Part shown: positions 22,000-34,106 of the stretch, piece after piece
How positions within the stretch are numbered: position 1 is the stretch's first letter
How the letters are laid out: each line of letters opens with the position of its first letter
Assembly: GCA_037576215.1 (NCBI GenBank)
Contig: JBANDB010000018.1
Location: forward strand, 248,001-312,000
Length of the DNA stretch: 64,000 nt
Source: Armillaria gallica
Lineage: Eukaryota > Basidiomycota > Agaricomycetes > Agaricales > Physalacriaceae
Direction: 5' to 3'
Position numbers and translations under genes: made by a program
The notes under the pieces: model-generated
What the model was told of the DNA's origin: nothing
The model's input: the letters and a program-made list of their open reading frames with translations, nothing else
The model's database searches: none

Positions 22000-23680
22000 T
22001 CTCACTGTGAGAGTATAAATATCAATCCCGGTGGCGGCCATTTGTGGCATTCATTATAAAGACAATGACGACCGTGTCCGAAAACGTTGTCATGGTGTCT
22101 ACAATGGCAGCTGACAGTGAGGGTAGAATAATGGCGCTCAGAATGATGAGGTCCATGACAAGATGGTTTATTGTATTCAAGGAACAAGGCGCCTGGAAGG
22201 AAGGAAAGTTGTGATCGGAAAATGCCGTATTTGGATGGGCAAGTCGAACGGAGATGTTTGCATATGAAGAGCCCTGCCAGGTCTTCGGGATGTGGCGCCG
22301 GGACATTTCAGAGGAGGGTATCCCATTGCGCAAGATCCCAACAACCCTATTTCGTCGAAGAGCTTCCCGAAAAAAAGAGATAAGCAGACACTTCGAGTCG
22401 TGCAGAAAAAATTGAGCTCGACATTAACTGGGAGACCAACGAAACTCACATAAATCCACTGGATAACTCCTGGCAAACATTGCCTGACTTGGCACGCTCT
22501 ATCCAACATCCGCCTTTCATCCAATCATATCCCTATCGTTCAGGCGACAAGTCCAGCCTTTTGTTCTCCTACATCGAACTCCCCGCGAGGAATCGAACCT
22601 GTGACTAAAAACACCTGTTGAATTCCGGGATATTGGTCTGTTGAAGAAGAGGAAACCGGGGAATGGCGCGTAGCCTTGACCTGCCACCGACGGTCAAGAA
22701 TCAGTTGGACTAGTAGCACGGGGAAGACGTACCACAAAGGATGCAGACTTGGGACATGGCGACTATCGTCGCCAGAAAACGCCTAGGCCTTTCGAATGTC
22801 GACAAATGCATCAGCTTTTCACTTTGGCAGTAGTCAGAAATCTTATCAGCTAGTTACGTTCAGGAGCACCGACCTAGTTTATTTGAGTTTCCTTGAACAC
22901 GGAGGACGCGTTCTCATCTGTCCTCGTCGTATATGCATGATGGTTGGTCGTCGTCGTCGTCGAAGACGCCCGGCAGGCTGTTGGTGAAGAAACTCACTAG
23001 ACGTGATCCAGTAGGCGACAATGTCACGGTTCGAAGGATACTGGTGACTGAGAGTGAGATGGAAGACAAGGTGATAGGAAGAAGGAAAGCAAGTTCGGCA
23101 AACGCCGCATCGCGTCTCCTCACATTACAAGATCAACTTCCGAGCTTCTGGCCAAATAGCAATCCCGGAAAACTCGGAGTTATGTGAAAGGGAAGAACAC
23201 CGTGCTGTGTACCCAGCCCCGACTCGGAGTGTGGTGCGGTGCAGGCATTAGAAGCTCCCGACCTCGCATATGAAAGGGCGCAGCATGACGGCGCAGTAAG
23301 CTGTACGACTACGAGGCAGCGGCGTGGACGTGTCGTTTCAGGTCAAGGTCGCCTCGTGCAAAATATTGGCTCCTCTACTGCACTGGCCATGACGATACTA
23401 AAGACTTCGCAGTAATCCGCACATTCTCGCAACAATTCCGCAGAAAAGAGTCATTAAATGTCATCAAAACTATTACAACGCTCTAACTAGGTAAAGTAAA
23501 GTCCCTGAATGGTACAACTACGCAACAAGATTATACATTGAGATACTGTCCGAAAATCATGTCCATCATTATAGGCAGGGCTATAAACCCAGTCGTAACA
23601 TTGTTTGGTGGTACAATTGAGCATTGGTACAAACGGGGTGTCCAAGGGAGATGTGTTTTAAGGGCGGGGCGGCGACAGTG
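22000..23680. other. Centre of the inverted duplication, left part: no gene recognised
   Basis: Short frames on both strands without recognisable domains or convincing splice models. A GGTTCGATTCC piece near 22.6 kb (minus) resembles a tRNA T-arm but no full cloverleaf forms. A GTC/GAC trinucleotide run sits at about 22944-22965. Confidence 0.4.
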
Positions 23681-23689
23681 CGCCGCTTT

Positions 23690-24183
23690 TTAGTTCTGGA
23701 TGGTGAAAGTTTCACCCCAGTTACCAGAGTCTCCGAACACTATCATATACACGTCAGCTACCCGTCCACCACAAAGCAAAGAAGGATGATACGCACAGAC
23801 AATCCGGTAATCATTGCCAGGCTCAACATCCGGCACTGTCAACTCGACCTTGCCGTCAAGGATGCTGAATCCTTTGACGAGATCCGCTACATCACCGACA
23901 TCAGAACCCATGCAATAATTAGAGAATGAAGAGGAAACTCACTAGACGAAGTCTTGTTCGCCTTCCTGAGCCTTATGAAGCCAGTAGGGTTCGTGATCTG
24001 CGTAGGGGGATGGGACGCATCCCAGGTGACCGTCTGCTTGGAACCGACAGTCCACACTGAGCCAGTGCCCGGGAGAGTTACAGGTGGGGCGTATACGTCT
24101 CGAGAAACGAGAACAGGGGCCGAAAGAACGGACAAGGGGAAGAGGAGGGCGAAGAGGGCGGTGATGAAGAGCGTAAAGTTCAT
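23690..24183 (-). CDS. Small secreted Kre9/Knh1-type (Ser/Thr-rich GPI-anchor family) domain protein
   Basis: Three exons. Exon 1 (ATG 24181-24183) encodes a signal peptide (MNFTLFITALFALLFPLSVLS) and the domain start W-T-V-G-S-K-Q-T-V-T-W. An intron with a GTGAGT donor follows TSS. Exon 2 runs DLVKGFSILDG..VELTVPDV to NDYRIV. A second GT-AG intron (donor GTGCGT, 56 nt) joins in phase to LFGDSGNWGETFTI, the hallmark end of the domain. The protein stops there (about 125 residues), so it lacks the Ser/Thr tail and GPI signal often found in the family. Homologues are linked to beta-1,6-glucan/cell-wall assembly. Probably a secreted wall-associated protein. Confidence 0.8.
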
Positions 24184-24189
24184 CGTGAG

Positions 24190-26440
24190 ATCGTTAAGAA
24201 GTTTTGGTGGAGAAGGAGGAAGTTGTTAGGGGTAGACGAGGGAAGGTCAGGAAAGACGAGGTTCCAAGGCAGGACAGTGCGTGCCTTATATATCAGAATG
24301 CCATGCCGAAATCGGATCATGTTGACGCGAGGTTGGTCCGCTGTCAATGAGTATGCGTCATCATTTCACATTTCACATTTCACTGCCTCTTTACTCCCGG
24401 AAGTTCTGGCGCAGATCTTGCACCGCACTTGGCCTCAAGGATACTTGCCAGTACACCAGTCGTTGCGTGAGTCACGGAACTCTGGACTCTACAGTTGGAG
24501 AGCAATCCATTTCATGTTTTCGCCACCGCCACGTACAGCACTTCCATCGTAATTACTGTGCCACCATTTTGTTGTCACTGGACACTTCATTTGTGACTTG
24601 ACTGACTGCCCTTAAAATTAGCCAACCGCGTCATCGCCACCGCACTGTTTATGCGACCGATGTCTACGGTCTTCCAACTTGGGCCCTTCTGTCACTGTGC
24701 TTCCTTCAGGTTCCCGCTAATGGACACCTCCCAACTTTGAGCCCTCAGCGGAAACAGGCCTAGGTCCCTCTGCGGCTAGCCAAAATCGAGAACGATATGA
24801 TATGATTGTGGGGTCAGTTTTGGAAAATCCAGAGCGAGTCTGACGATCTGATATGATGATTGCGCGGCTGAAATAACGATGACTCGACACAAGGCTCGAC
24901 AGCAGAGCGTAATAGCAATCTTGCACGACTATCCTACCAGGGTCGTTGCACGGATATCCCAGTAGACCGACGTCCAAGTGACATCTTCGAATCCAGAGGC
25001 CACACCGACTCCCGCCTCAAAGTAAGTAAGTAGGTAGAAACCGAACAAACACATATTTTCCTTCAACCGCAGTCTGTCTTGAAATTCCATTTCAAAGTAA
25101 AAGAAAAGTTCTTCGTGCTTGTCGGGGGAGGGGACTCGCAACCACCCGGTCAATACCCGCAAGGTCTTGCTTCTCTTTTTCGTCCTTGTCGGAGCAATGC
25201 GTCATTTTCTACAGGGACGATCCCGTAGCAAAACTGGGATATAAAGCGCAGTTAAGTAATTCACTTATCATGAACACCAAACGGAGATCTTACCTCTACC
25301 AGGCGCAGTTAAGTACATGTATCGAAGGTCGCACTGAGAAGTTCAATCGGGGGGCCTAGATCTCTGAACAAAATCAAAGTCATTTTCCTTCCTTCCTTGC
25401 ATCGGTCATAGTCGGGTCGGTGCGCTCCCATCGCAAAAGGGTCACCAATAATCCACGAACGCTATGGCGTGTTTTTCTTTTAACCGACGTCGACGAGGAT
25501 AGAACGGTCTCTCGCACTCGCTTAAGGTCGAGTTCCCCGCGTTGATTAAATTTTTGGCGAGCCCTGGAGATCATGACTTTGCCGCTGAGGATTTTCCGGG
25601 AGGACGGGCTTTGTCGGATATAAAGAAAAATGGGAAGATACGCGAATTGGACGAGCAAGACCTTTCGAATAGCAATCAATGCCCTACGTTGTCTTGTTTG
25701 CACATAATGGGATGCAGTACTTCCACATTAGCCCAGGATTCAAGTAAATTGACGATGACATGCATATCGTGTAAAAGCCAACGAAGATCGACGTAAGAGA
25801 GGGTGGAGGTACCTCAGTATACGGAGAGCGAATGGGCGAAGGTGTCAATGGCGGCTCGGATGCGGACAGCGGACAATGTTAATGGGCGAATGGCGCAATG
25901 ATATCTTGATTGGTTGGGTATAAGCATACATATAGTAAGTGGAGCTGTACAACAGATTGGGGGGAACATGGTTGTAGCCTTTTGCAGTCTGGAGTTCACA
26001 TTGTGGGTCCACATGTATACAAGCGGAAGAATCTTAATAACTCTGAATAACTCCGCGGATGCAGCTTGGACGCGAATAGGGGCTAGTAGAGAGGTCGCAT
26101 CTCTGTGTGGAACGATAATTCATGCTATTGCTTCCGAGCTTTGCTTATATCGACAATGCAATAATTGACACCCGCCTTCTTCTACGTATCATCCACCCTT
26201 GGTGCATGTATGCCATCTTTGAGGTCAAGCATGCCGTGTTCTCTTCAATTGGCCAGCTTGGAGCCGCTGATTGATAGGACAATGGTCCATGCACGGAGCG
26301 GACATGCTCTTTGTGCTCTGAGCGACTAATGATCCCCTTCAAGCTCGGATGATTTAGAACAAGCTAAATGGCAGTGAGTCATAAGCCAACGACAACGACA
26401 AAGCAACTTACCTACTACGCTTTCCAATTCGGATAGTCTT
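24190..26440. other. Intergenic, no gene recognised
   Basis: Frames of up to ~107 codons (for example near 25.4-25.7 kb) lack family resemblance or splice support. AG-rich and CT-rich stretches are common. Two tandem ~85-100 bp units at about 26343-26520 are described separately. Confidence 0.4.
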
Positions 26441-26520
26441 CTTCAAGCTCATATGGATTCAAGGCAAGCTATACGCGGCAATGAGTTATAAGCCAAGGAC
26501 AGCTCCAAAGGGCCTACTTA
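26343..26520. repeat. Two tandem diverged ~90-bp units
   Basis: Both units carry CAAGCT, then GGCA[GA]TGAGT[CT]ATAAGCCAA, then a CTTACC[TA]ACTA splice-donor-like end (gene strand minus). Looks like a local duplication that includes an exon edge of the small gene at 26.4-26.8 kb. Confidence 0.5.
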
Positions 26521-26823
26521 CCAACTATGCTTGCTGCTCGTGTGCCGCCCCAGCATACCGTGACCGAGGTAGACACCGACGGTTCAACCGACGTCGTTGA
26601 ATATTGGGTAGTCTCAACCTTGACCGTAACAGAAATATGGGGATATTCACGCGCCGCAGGCGCAAATGTAAGAAAGGCGAGGATGTCCTACGTATGCAAC
26701 AGGTTAGAAGAGGTAAAGTACACACACGGGGCGCGTGCGTACCTTTACGAGGGCCAAGACGGATAGTGCCATTGCGATAGCAATGGCAGACAGGTAACAG
26801 GTGGTTTGGTTGTTGGTAATCAT
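26449..26823 (-). CDS. Possible small membrane/secreted protein, unrecognised
   Basis: The ATG at 26821-26823 begins a frame with a hydrophobic helix (LSAIAIAMALSVLALV). A GTACGC donor and TACGTAG acceptor lead to an Ala/Thr/Val-rich second exon, and a GTAAGT donor leads to a short last exon ending in TGA at 26449-26451. Total about 90 residues. The splice sites are good but there is no family match I can name, so this could be a chance model. A second copy of the last exon edge lies just downstream in the tandem repeat. Confidence 0.3.
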
Positions 26824-26849
26824 GTTTGTGTTGATGAGGGGGAATTGAA

Positions 26850-28845
26850 CGAATGGCGGAGGTATATATACGCTTGAGAGGTGTGTACCCCTACGCTTTG
26901 ATCGTGGTGAGTCTGGTTGTATATTGAAACAAAAGTCTCACCAGATTTTACTAGAAAATCTTTTGGTTGTTTAACGTTTAACCGCGAGCGCACAAATACT
27001 TTCCGCCTAGTCATTTGCGTCGACGCGCTGCCTATACACATCTGTCAGCAACACGAGGTCGCGTTGTGGGTCCATATGATATCTTGCGAGCAAAAAAGAT
27101 TCCGCGGAGCCAATGCAAGACACGAATAGGGACCACCTCTGTATCTGAAACGAAATGTCCTGCCCCGGAATTCCACATTGAAAAAGTTCCCAAATAGTAG
27201 TTTTAGCCCTAGGCGGAAACACGAACTCGAGAGACACAGCTGAAATGTCGAACAACGGCCCGAGGGAGGTTCGGTCGCAGAAGCCAGTTACGCGCCGTCT
27301 CTTAGAATACAAGTGCCCGCCGCGTGCCGAGGCGTGTACGACCTTGCTGGATCTTATGACTGGTCGCTGTCCCTTTCGAATATGTTTGGATTGCGTGTCG
27401 TGCTCGGCATACTTCGGCACGGTCTTCTCCTGATGTCAATGCATTTTTTCGTCGACTTTGTCTCATTCCTTAGCGTGCACCGTCACCGGCGAGGGAGAAC
27501 AAATAAATGGTATGTAAAATTTGATGTGAAAGTGTCAGAACTGACCTCGTGCACTTACCCTGGGGCATCCAAGAATAAAAAACAGCGAGCGTGCTATTCT
27601 TCAAAGAGACTGACCATAGAAGAACTTGGAATATGTGGACTGAAGCAGATATTTAGCAAGCCGAGGGCAGAAAATAGTAAACGAGACTCCTTTCGAATTC
27701 ATCGCTACCATCGGTTCTCCTTTCTCTTTATGCATGACACCCTGACCTCTAATTTCCGTTAGGATTCGAATATTTGGTGCCATGATGGCTAGGATTGCGC
27801 GCGGGCAGAATAAAGAGATCGGGAGAAGGTACATTCAGCATTTGTACGGGCCGAATTGTTATGGGAATTAACGCGTGTCGTAGCTTACATTATATCATCT
27901 TGCCGACTCTGGCCGTTGATGCCGAATATCCATTGTTTACACATATTTACATTTTGCAGAGTCGGATGAGGAAACCTGTGACTGGGGGTAGACCTTACTT
28001 CCAGCAAGGTAATCCATGCCGTTTCCTCGCCGTCAAAACGCCTAGGCTCCGTAACTTCGACCCTTAAATGGCACCTACGTCTCCAATGTCCATTTGCAAG
28101 GGCGTAAACATGATCAGATGTCCTCTCTGAAACGGTTATTGGCCAGAAGAAATTCAGTCATCAATTGACAACCAATCTGAGTTCTGAGAGGGCTCTAGTA
28201 AACCAACTAGTATGGCAAAATGAGTGAAGATTTCGTTCGGACCGGAATACTCCGAATGCCTCTCGACCGGCCCTAAAGAAGCTTCGGATTTCGGCGCCGC
28301 GCCATACCGTGACCAGAATCGCCTCTGCAGTCACTTTACGCGTCTTATTCTCGACGAGAGGCCATGTCGCTTGAGGTAGCGTTTTCGTTATCTGACAGTG
28401 TTGGTGTCCGATTGGAAAATTAGCTTGACGTCGAGCTCATTTGGCCGAAGAACGCCATACCTTGTTCGTCGGTTCAATGAATAATCAATATTCTGTGCTA
28501 AGCATAAAACTAGTCGGCGCAAATTTTGGACTATGGACGTCCCGGGATGAGTATGGATATCATCGTACGGTGAACTTTGACCTCTCGACCCTGCCGGCTG
28601 CCACTCTGTGCGCTACGGAGCTTTTGAACTGTTGGCGACAGGAACTTGTTCGAGGGAACTACTTATCCGAGGCGAAGTTCAAGCGGGCCGGGACAGGCCT
28701 GGCAGCGACACGACCGACATAGTCTAACTAGGCCTCTCAGTTTTGCTTCTGACAAGCCCTGTATCTTTGGAGCATGTCATTCGACTAAATTAAAACAAAA
28801 CTCAAGCACGGCCCGGGAATTATATCCAACCACATTCGGATAACA
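26850..28845. other. Centre of the inverted duplication, right part: no gene recognised
   Basis: Only short frames without conserved motifs on either strand. Nothing here matches the RING gene that flanks CYP53-like copy 2, so the mirror symmetry ends before this point. Confidence 0.4.
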
Positions 28846-28852
28846 CGGATAA

Positions 28853-28888
28853 ACTTTTGGTTCATTGGCTAATAAGAACGACTCAGCC
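28853..28888 (+). promoter_or_regulatory. Conserved upstream block, CYP53-like copy 3
   Basis: The CCAAT/GACTCA-like block (ATTGGCTAATAAGAACGA then CTCAGC), about 485 bp before the ATG of copy 3, matching copies 1, 2 and 4. Confidence 0.5.
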
Positions 28889-29370
28889 GGCAGTTGTTTT
28901 TCCTCTCCGAGCTATGCTTTTCAACGTTGGCCAATGAGAATGGCCCAATGCGCAGTCATTATTTATTCCGCTTGCAATCAGAATTGTTCCATTATTTCCT
29001 GGCATCGAAAGGACATTGCGGTAGAAGTATACCACTTTTCGAGAAGTTGTCGCTTGCGTTTTTATTCGAAACGTTTCTCGGTAATATGGTGAGTAGACGT
29101 GGAATGTTTTCTCTGTGTATGACCCATATCTTCTCAAGGGCCAATATTTGTTCAAAATTCGAAGGTTCGTGTTCGAATGAGCCCCAGCGATTGCACGTTC
29201 ACACAGTATAACGTACGATGCCGAGTCCGATGCAAGGACCTGTCATCACAAGGCCTTAAAGGAGGAAGGTTCGACGACAATGTGACCTCGCTATGGCACA
29301 ACAATTACCTCCGTGCCTTCGAGATACGGTCAAATAAAAGGCTTCCACATCGAATAACTTCAGAGCAACA

Positions 29371-31324
29371 ATGTTGCATCTTAGTCTTGGATCACTGCAG
29401 ACAGACTTCCCCACGGTCATCACCACTGCTATTGTATTGGCTATCCTAGTTCACCTGGTTCCCTACCTCATCGACTTTCATCGACTTCGCTCGTATCCTG
29501 GCCCTCTCGTCGCCAAGTTCTCCGATGTATGGCTAGCTTATGTATCCTACCAGGGACGTCGTTCGGAAGTCATCCATGATCTGCACAGGAAATACGGTCA
29601 GTGTATTTTTACATTCGTTTCGCCCAATTCAAGAACTAATCGTCTCACCGAAGGTCCCGTCGTCCGCTTAGCGCCTAACCACGTTTCCATAGCTTTGCCG
29701 GACGCCCAGAATCTGGTATATGGGCATGGAAATGGGGCACTGAAGTCATCTTTCTATGACGTGTTCGTTACCACCTCTCTTAGTTTGTTTACCGTCCGCG
29801 ATCGCCAGAGCCATACCCGTAAACGGAAGATCATCTCAAACAGCTTTTCGCAAAGGAGTGTGTTGGAGCTCCAGCCGTATGTTCGCCGTTACGTCGCTCA
29901 ACTGCTGGGGCAGTGGGAGAAGCTATATGATAAGGCTTTGAAAGGCATGTCGGGGAAGGAAGGGGATGGCTGGAAGGGTCGCGATGGGAAGCTTTGGTTA
30001 GACTGCTTTCCATGTAAGCGGACCTTCTCGCGTTCTGCATCTCTTGTTTATCATTGTTGTTCGCAGGGGCAAACTATGTTACATTCGATATCATCAGTGA
30101 CCTTGCGTTTGGGACTCCATTCGGGATGATCATGGCAGCCAAAGATTCCGCTCCAATGGCTCAGGATCAACATGCCGTGATGGACTCTTATGGAAAAGCA
30201 GGGGTCAAGCATGCCTCGAAGGAAATTGAAGTTATCAAGACTATAGGCGGACCTTCGCAGACATTCCTCGCAACATTGGGAGCCTTACCCGGATGGTGGA
30301 GGTCCCTACTCAAGCTAAATCCGTTGTTTTGGGAGGGCGGACAGGACTTCCGCGACCTCATAGGGTTGGCTGTTATGGCTGTATCAAAGAGATTGGAGGT
30401 ACCGACGGATAGGAACGATTTGCTTAGCAAACTGCAGGCTGGGAAGGACGAAGACGTGAATACCTTTTTGCCTATTACTTCGGCAGCCATACTGACCTGC
30501 TAGATACACTAAGGGTAACCCAATGGGCAAAGAGGAGCTCACTGCAGAAGCGTTGACTCTTCTCATTGCAGGATCTGATACCACCGCCAAGTAGGCCCTT
30601 CTCTGCTCTGTCTCAGCCTTGCATAAACTCAATCATCTACGCAGTTCTACTTGTGCCATCATCTACTACCTTGCGCGCACACCAAGCGTACAAGATAAAC
30701 TTCAGAAAGAGCTGGACGAGCACTGTCTTGACTCTGATGTCGCTACAGCTGAACGGGTGAAGAACCTTCCCTACTTGCAAGCAGTCATCAATGAGGGGCT
30801 GCGACTGCATCCCACGGTAGCGATGGGCCTTCCCCGTGTAGCCCCTGAGGGTGGAATAACGGTTCTGGGAAACCACTTACCTGAGGGTACGATTATTAGT
30901 GCCCCCACTTATACGATCCATCGGGACCCAACGGTGTTTGGGGACGATGTAGAGGAGTTCCGCCCTGAGAGATGGTTTGAGTGTGATAGCGCCGGCGTTT
31001 CGAAGGCATTTGCACCGTTCTCTGTTGGCCCTCGGTATGTGACATCGGGTTTCTTATAAGTTATTATTGGTGTTCAAAGCTGAGTTCATACCACTGTAGG
31101 GCTTGTATCGGGCGTAATCTAGCAAACCTCGAGCTTCAAATTATAATCGCATCGATTTTCAAGCGCTTTTATGTCGTATTAGAGAATCCTGATGAGGAGG
31201 TGGGTGCCACTGCTTTTTTGGCATGTGGCTTGCTGACTTTTGGGGATAGCTCAAAGTACATGAGGGCGTCTTGAGGAAGCCGGTTGTTTGTCATGTTGGT
31301 CTGCAGAGACGTGAAGCGCTCTGA
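29371..31324 (+). CDS. CYP53-like cytochrome P450, copy 3 (most diverged)
   Basis: Same exon plan as the other copies. ATG 29371, TATA-like AATAAAAG at 29333. VRLAPNHVSIA, VYGHGNG, HTRKRKIIS, FDIISDLAFG, I-helix AGSDTT, EGLR, SVGPR|ACIGRN haem loop (about 31040-31110). The last acceptor, TACAG/GAG in copy 4, has become TACATGAG here. The next AG three bases on keeps the frame, giving a tail of GVLRKP and stop TGA 31322-31324, one residue shorter. It differs from copies 1, 2 and 4 at many residues (for example LELQPY for LEFEPH), so it is the outgroup of the quartet. Probably functional. Confidence 0.83.
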
Positions 31325-31329
31325 TTCCG

Positions 31330-32150
31330 TCATGACGAGCTGTTGGGACGATATTATGTACAAGTTACTTACGCGCGATCGTGGAACTTGAATCCATGAC
31401 AGCTTGTTTCCTATATGGTGCTGAGGAAGGTCTTTATCTAATATCGTCGTCGCTCCCGAGATCAGATTAGATACCAGGCTGGTCTAGTGAAAAGAAGACA
31501 AGAACATTGCCTCTGTAAGTAATCTGACGCAGCTACGAGGGTCCTAGACTCGAACCGTCACACTTCGATCGACTCGGAAGTATCATCGTTCGAGTCTACG
31601 AGGGTCCCGGCATTTGCCGATTTCGCTTTCCCTCTCAGTACTCTTTGCGTCTTTGCCATTTATGTCTTCCATATGCTTTGAACCTCATTTTCACGTAAAC
31701 TGTGTCTTCGTGATTTCTCTGCGGAGTCAATGCTACGAGTAGACAACCCGTGTCTCGAGAAAAGGACCTTGCAATACCTTCCTGAATGTTTTGGACCTCT
31801 TCAAGGCTTGCTCGTTTCTTGAGCTCGTAGCTTGAAATGGACCATTTATTGTGACAGTCTATCTATATCGCCTGAATCTGTGGAGTACGTCGGATGCTCA
31901 CTATTGAAGTGCAGTTTAACGTCTCTTCTAAGTTCTGCGGAAGATTAGTACGTCCGTTCTAATCCCAACTTATCCAGATTATTATCCAGATTTCTCCCCC
32001 GGATCTGTGTTGTATTCGCAGGCCGCTCGGTCACTCACTAATTCACTTCGGGATAGCGGTACCTGTGATTGATACACGCTCACCAGACCAACTCAACCTG
32101 CCATGCAACATTTTTGTCTAGTTAAGCGCCGTTATGGTGGACATTCACTA
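31330..32150. other. Intergenic between CYP53-like copy 3 and the type-A pseudogene
   Basis: No gene seen. Contains an 11-bp inverted repeat TAGACTCGAAC / GTTCGAGTCTA (about 31547-31557 and 31592-31602), with CTACGAGGGTCC occurring twice nearby. Confidence 0.45.
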
Positions 32151-32161
32151 CTCTCATCACC

Positions 32162-33300
32162 ATGTTTGTGACTCTAACTTTTGTCCTCATTCTTCTCTGA
32201 GTAATCCAGAAATCTATAGAGTTCTATGGGAATGTCAAAGCAGTTGGGTAAGTTTCTCTGTGTCTCTCAAACCGTCACAAAACATGGACACCGTACAGAA
32301 ATCACGCTGGACCATGCGCTATACTCTGGCATAGGCAGTTTCTCTCATTATTTCTTCCACTGATCCCTGGTTTGACGGTCAGTGGCAACTATGTCTTCAA
32401 CAAGAAATACGAAGGCGAGCAAATCCGTGGCGGCAACATTGCAGAAGCATCTACTAACCACCTAAATAGTGTATAGACAGACGGAATGGGACATTGTCGC
32501 CTGTGTAACGGTATTCCCAGCCATGATTGAATTCCTTATCGCCGACGCCATCATCCTCAAAGTTCGTCTTTGTTGTTCGTTAATGGTCTCTACTGGGCTG
32601 ACGCGCTTGAAGGACGTAACCACTGCGCGCATGTGTCTTCTCATCTCGGGATCTCCGACTTGTTCTCACACGATTGCCGACCTACCACAGAGAAACAACC
32701 GACTCGTTTGGGAATAGTCCTTGAACATCACGAGGGACCTTATCCACACGGTTTGGAATGACAAGGACGTGGTGGAAGTTGAGGATGTGGTTAATGTTAC
32801 TCTACAAGTAGGTCCCCCTTATGGTTTTTCGGCAACTCCTATCAGAGCGGCGTAGATTGCTCTGCATGTCATTGGCAGAGCTGGCTTCGGTCGCAAGATG
32901 AATCGGCGGATGGACTCAATTGTTCCTCCGGAACACACGATGTCCTTTTATGATACCTTGCATCGCGTGAGTACAGGATTCATCTTAAACATGGCTATTC
33001 CCCGGTGGGCTACGGGACTGACAGGCAAATGGGCCGAGACGAGAACCACATTCGACGAGTTAGAGGTCAGTTGGATCGTTCTTTTTAGGATCTCTGACCT
33101 CAGCAAAGGTGTTGAAAGTCATACATGCTGGAAATGATTGCAAATCGGCGGGTAGGGGAGAAAGAGGAAATATATAATTTGCTTAGCAGTTTTCTGGATG
33201 TCAATGACGACAACAACCTCGGAGGAGAGCCTACATTGACAGATCCAGAACTATTGGGTAGTGTTCTATCAGGCATCAAGAAAAGTAACCATCCTAACGG
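32162..33300 (+). pseudogene. Cytochrome P450 type-A pseudogene
   Basis: Homologous to the intact type-A gene at 10.2-12.4 kb but on the plus strand. Exon 1 carries TGA where the intact copy has Trp (LIW). The Pro-rich loop, NKKYEGEQIR, GRAGFGRK and FDELE segments remain. The helix-C exon (FGPNIIASEG..WKKYR) is replaced by unrelated sequence near 32.58-32.68 kb. A TAG replaces Glu in RLVWEES. Homology ends near 33300, before the I-helix, so ExxR and haem loop are absent. Beyond that point the sequence matches the promoter of CYP53-like copy 2. Non-functional. Confidence 0.85.
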
Positions 33301-33563
33301 GAGTTGTCGCCATCCAGTAAAATGCCGGTGGCCTGAAGCCGGGCCGGACTTGCGAACTCATGTTCAGCCAGCACAGATTAAGTATTCCCACGCGCACAAA
33401 TGGCTTGTATCGCCACTACTTGGAATCTGATGTCTCCCAGTTCTGCTTCTGACCAAAGGCTTAGTGGAATGGCTTCCTTGATTATGTCTCGAGTCCGACG
33501 CCCAACTCCCGGTCGAGTAATCAGAAGTATCCAACCACCCGTGGGCCGTGGATGCGAATAAAG

Positions 33564-33600
33564 TTTTGGCTCATTGACTAATGAGAACGACTCAGCATTG
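33564..33600 (+). promoter_or_regulatory. Conserved upstream block, CYP53-like copy 4
   Basis: GGCTCATTGACTAATGAGAA followed by CGACTCAGCATTG, about 510 bp before the ATG. It lies in a ~750-bp promoter segment (33.32-34.1 kb) that matches 20.15-20.77 kb in reverse orientation. Confidence 0.5.
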
Positions 33601-34065
33601 TATCTTCCCTCTGCTCCAGGCTTGCTTGGCATACAATCCGTAGATCTAGAAGCCACCTCCATCACGAGCATCGTGTCAAATGGCCATCTCCCCGCGTAAG
33701 AATCTTCTTTCCAAGGGCTTGCCGGTCGGTGAGCTTCAACAAAGCTTCGTCATTGGTCTGACTGTTTTTCACGCAGTGTAGCGCAAGGGGTTCCCGGCCC
33801 GTTGTTCTGGTACATCAGGTCGGTCAGTCGGTCGGGCTGACGAAGGCTTAGAAATTTTTGGGTGCATGTCCTTATATGCCTTATTGAAACCCCTTGGTGT
33901 AGCGTACATTGGGTCCGATGTATGCACCTGCTGTCACCCAAGGGCTTCGAGTGAGAACGTGTCAATGCCAATGTGATGCCATCGGCAATTGTGCTACACA
34001 CGATTGGCCATAACTTCATAACAGCTGTGTCTCCATTTGCTGGGCTGCTGCAGTCACGGTATAAG

Positions 34066-34073
34066 TATAAAAG
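34066..34073 (+). promoter_or_regulatory. TATA box of CYP53-like copy 4
   Basis: TATAAAAG, 34-41 bp before the ATG at 34107. Confidence 0.7.
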
Positions 34074-34106
34074 ACCTTCGTCTGGAAGAGCAAAATATAC
34101 AACAAG

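Noticed and set aside
22590..22690. tRNA-like T-arm (GGTTCGATTCC) on the minus strand with a possible 7-bp acceptor pairing
   Set aside because: The T-stem pairs at only three positions and no D-arm with GG or convincing anticodon stem exists; probably chance or an old tRNA-derived relic.
22930..22970. Trinucleotide GTC run as a coding poly-Asp tract
   Set aside because: Short, no supporting domain or splice model around it.
24717..25703. Frames of 75-107 codons between 24.7 and 25.7 kb
   Set aside because: Low-complexity or basic peptides without splice support; not called as genes.
27007..27830. Frames of 70-150 codons on both strands at 27.0-27.8 kb
   Set aside because: No conserved motif, no family resemblance and mutually overlapping frames.
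31547..31602. T-arm-like GGTTCGAGTC pieces suggesting a tRNA
   Set aside because: They are two halves of an 11-bp inverted repeat with no acceptor or anticodon stems.
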